Of a stretch of DNA of 20,321 bases, positions 19,181-20,321 are shown piece after piece; the first letter of the stretch is position 1, and each line of letters starts with the position of its first letter. The stretch comes from Ectocarpus siliculosus (lineage: Eukaryota; Sar; Phaeophyceae; Ectocarpales; Ectocarpaceae): contig FN648410.1 of NCBI GenBank assembly GCA_000310025.1, positions 1,469 to 21,789 of the forward strand, given 5' to 3'. The notes under the pieces were generated by a model, which was given only the letters and a program-made list of their open reading frames with translations, had not been told where the DNA came from and did not search any database. The translations under genes and the position numbers were made by a program.

Positions 19181-19415
19181 GCAAGTAGCTCAGACTTGCG
19201 TGCTCGGAAATATATATGCATCGGGTAGTTGTCGCAAGTGCCTCTGACTTGCGTGTATGCAAGGATATGTACCGCCGCAAGTAACTCAGACTTGCGTGCT
19301 TGAATGAATGAATATTCGTATGCGCTCAGCAGTCGAATTTGGAAAGTACATTAGTTCAATTGTTGAAGCTGTATGTTGCGGTTTATCGTACGTCAGTGCA
19401 AGTAATCACTTGTGC
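19181..19415. repeat. Four copies of a GCAAGT-loop-ACTTGC hairpin in the LTR
   Basis: GCAAGTAGCTCAGACTTGC is at 19181-19199, with close relatives at 19234-19252 and 19277-19295 (each 19 nt, 6-bp stem). A shorter GCAAGTAATCACTTGTGC is at 19398-19415. The first three are followed by GTGT/GTGC and an AT-rich patch, giving a loose ~50-bp repeat. This looks like a multiplied control element in the LTR. Confidence 0.75.
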
Positions 19416-19606
19416 GTGCAACTACAATACTTGATGTGCATACGTGGCACAAGCTCGAGAGCATGGTGTTGAAGTCATCTTTCCAGAAAGGTGTTGTAGC
19501 TTACCAGTACCGTATTCTGAACACGTGTGATTGGTCGACGTTGTCCGATAGGTGTGATTCCATGATTTTGAGGATGAGCGCGTACGTACTCGCCCCGTCC
19601 TCTCAC

Positions 19607-19726
19607 TCTGCTTCTCTAGGGGTTCTCCAACCCTCTGTTTCTCTGGGGGTTCTCCAGCCCTCTGCTTCTTTGGGGTTTCTCAACCTCTCTACTTCTCCGG
19701 GGTTCACTACCCGTCTGTTTCTCTAC
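19607..19726. repeat. 27-bp minisatellite in the LTR
   Basis: TCTGCTTCTCTAGGGGTTCT plus CCAACCC is repeated four times (27, 27, 27 and 26 bp) with a partial fifth unit starting TCTGTTTCTCTAC. The strand is pyrimidine-rich. Confidence 0.85.
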
Positions 19727-19744
19727 ATTATTTCTGGTCTCCAC

Positions 19745-20321
19745 TGATCAAGTAATTTCATTTCCACCACACCATCTTCTTCTCCTTCGGACCTTCCTGC
19801 GTACTCAGAGCCAAGCCTCTCGTACTAAAGGGTCCAGCGGCACAACAAGTGAGTTGGCACGCCGCGCTGCAGCCGTACAGGACACGTACAGGCTTACACG
19901 CAGCACTCGAGTTTTTGCCTTTTACCTGTGTGACTATAAGATTGCACAATCGGGTGCTCTGCTTATGTACATCAGTGGTCATTGCTGCATACGCACGTTC
20001 TACTCGCGCGACACACTGCGGAGAGAGCACGCACCAACTCAAGAGTAAATTAGGACTACCCTTTTTGACGACAAACAAGAACACCTCTTCGAGAGCCGAT
20101 ACGGGTCGTCAACACCCACAAGCCTACATCCCCAAGATCAGAATGGGGTTTTTAGTCGTTTGGGGGGTCGCGTATGAAGTGCGCGGGCGCTGGATTTTCG
20201 AGTACCCACTTTTGTCCGAGAAAGGAGTGGGTATACCCACTTGTGTCTATTTCCCTTTTAAAAATTAAGTACATATATTATGACTTAGCAGACCACGCGC
20301 TGGCTCGAGGGGGGGGGTTAG
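19745..20321. other. Flanking DNA, no recognisable gene
   Basis: A 139-codon plus-strand frame (19849-20268) and a minus-strand frame (20084-19758) overlap here, but neither shows a known motif. A perfect 16-bp palindrome, AGTGGGTATACCCACT, lies at 20226-20241, with a further TACCCACT at 20203-20210. Confidence 0.45.

Larger units (their letters stand above)
2103..19744 (+). mobile_element. Ty1/copia-type LTR retrotransposon, 5'-truncated and split by an 11.7-kb insertion
   Basis: Domain order is gag (UBN2-like plus CCHC knuckle), aspartic protease, GAG-pre-integrase, integrase, linker, reverse transcriptase, RNase H. Integrase before reverse transcriptase is the diagnostic order of the copia (Pseudoviridae) group. 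The left half is 2103-4553, the right half 16309-18266, followed by a tail with polypurine tracts and a 3' LTR that starts TGTTGGAA at 18978. The 3' end at 19744 is only a guess (a ...CTCCA). No matching 5' LTR exists in the window and the first ~70-80 codons of gag are missing. Frameshifts and two in-frame stops make it non-functional as sequenced. Confidence 0.88.
18978..19744 (+). repeat. copia 3' LTR (right end approximate)
   Basis: It starts TGTTGGAATATTTGGC after the polypurine tract. It contains four copies of a short hairpin (19181-19415), a TATATATGCA word near 19210 and a 27-bp minisatellite (19607-19726). The end is placed at ...GGTCTCCA only because LTRs end in CA. No second LTR is available for comparison, so the end could lie earlier or later. 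Confidence 0.6.

Overview
The window looks like eukaryotic, repeat-rich nuclear DNA. I found no bacterial-type operons and no rRNA or tRNA genes. The recognisable coding sequence belongs almost entirely to mobile elements: a Ty1/copia retrotransposon, a DNA transposon with an intron-split KDZ-type transposase, and two copies of a Crypton-like tyrosine-recombinase element. There is also a decayed array of FNIP-type 'FNQPL...WP' leucine-rich repeats. Introns, KDZ and Crypton elements, and WP-type FNIP repeats together suggest an alga or a related protist, perhaps a brown alga or other stramenopile. This assignment is inference only; no host housekeeping gene is present to anchor it.

Layout. (1) 1-596, minus strand: the 5' part of a tyrosine-recombinase element, cut by the window edge. 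(2) 597-1838: no recognisable gene; 1839-2102: a ~61-bp minisatellite. (3) 2103-4553, plus strand: 5'-truncated gag, protease and integrase of a copia element. (4) 4554-16297: one large insertion inside the copia pol gene. It is flanked by an exact 11-bp direct repeat (4543-4553 and 16298-16308) and ends in inverted repeats containing a 27-bp perfect match (4570-4596 and 16254-16280). (5) 16309-18266: the rest of copia pol (linker, reverse transcriptase, RNase H). The reading frame at 4551-4553 continues exactly at 16306-16308, so removing the insertion plus one direct repeat rejoins the gene in frame. (6) 18267-18977: untranslated tail with polypurine tracts; from 18978: a 3' LTR with hairpin repeats and a 27-bp minisatellite, then flanking DNA.

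Inside the 11.7-kb insertion: terminal and subterminal arrays built on the palindromic word ATGGGTACCC (4554-4596, 5242-5570, 16232-16297); a multi-exon KDZ-superfamily transposase on the minus strand (stop at 6669, 5' end running to at least 10767 and probably to the Crypton junction at 11091); a nearly complete Crypton-like element from 11092 to about 13.2-13.3 kb; and a FNIP/WP repeat pseudogene at 13288-14285. The simplest history is three-layered: a copia element was hit by a KDZ transposon, which was then hit by a Crypton close to or inside the 5' end of its transposase gene.

The most interesting object is this KDZ-type transposon. Its boundaries, direct repeat, inverted repeats and several exon junctions can all be read directly. 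Most frameshifts in the window's ORFs are single-base losses, several in homopolymers, so part of the apparent decay could be assembly error.
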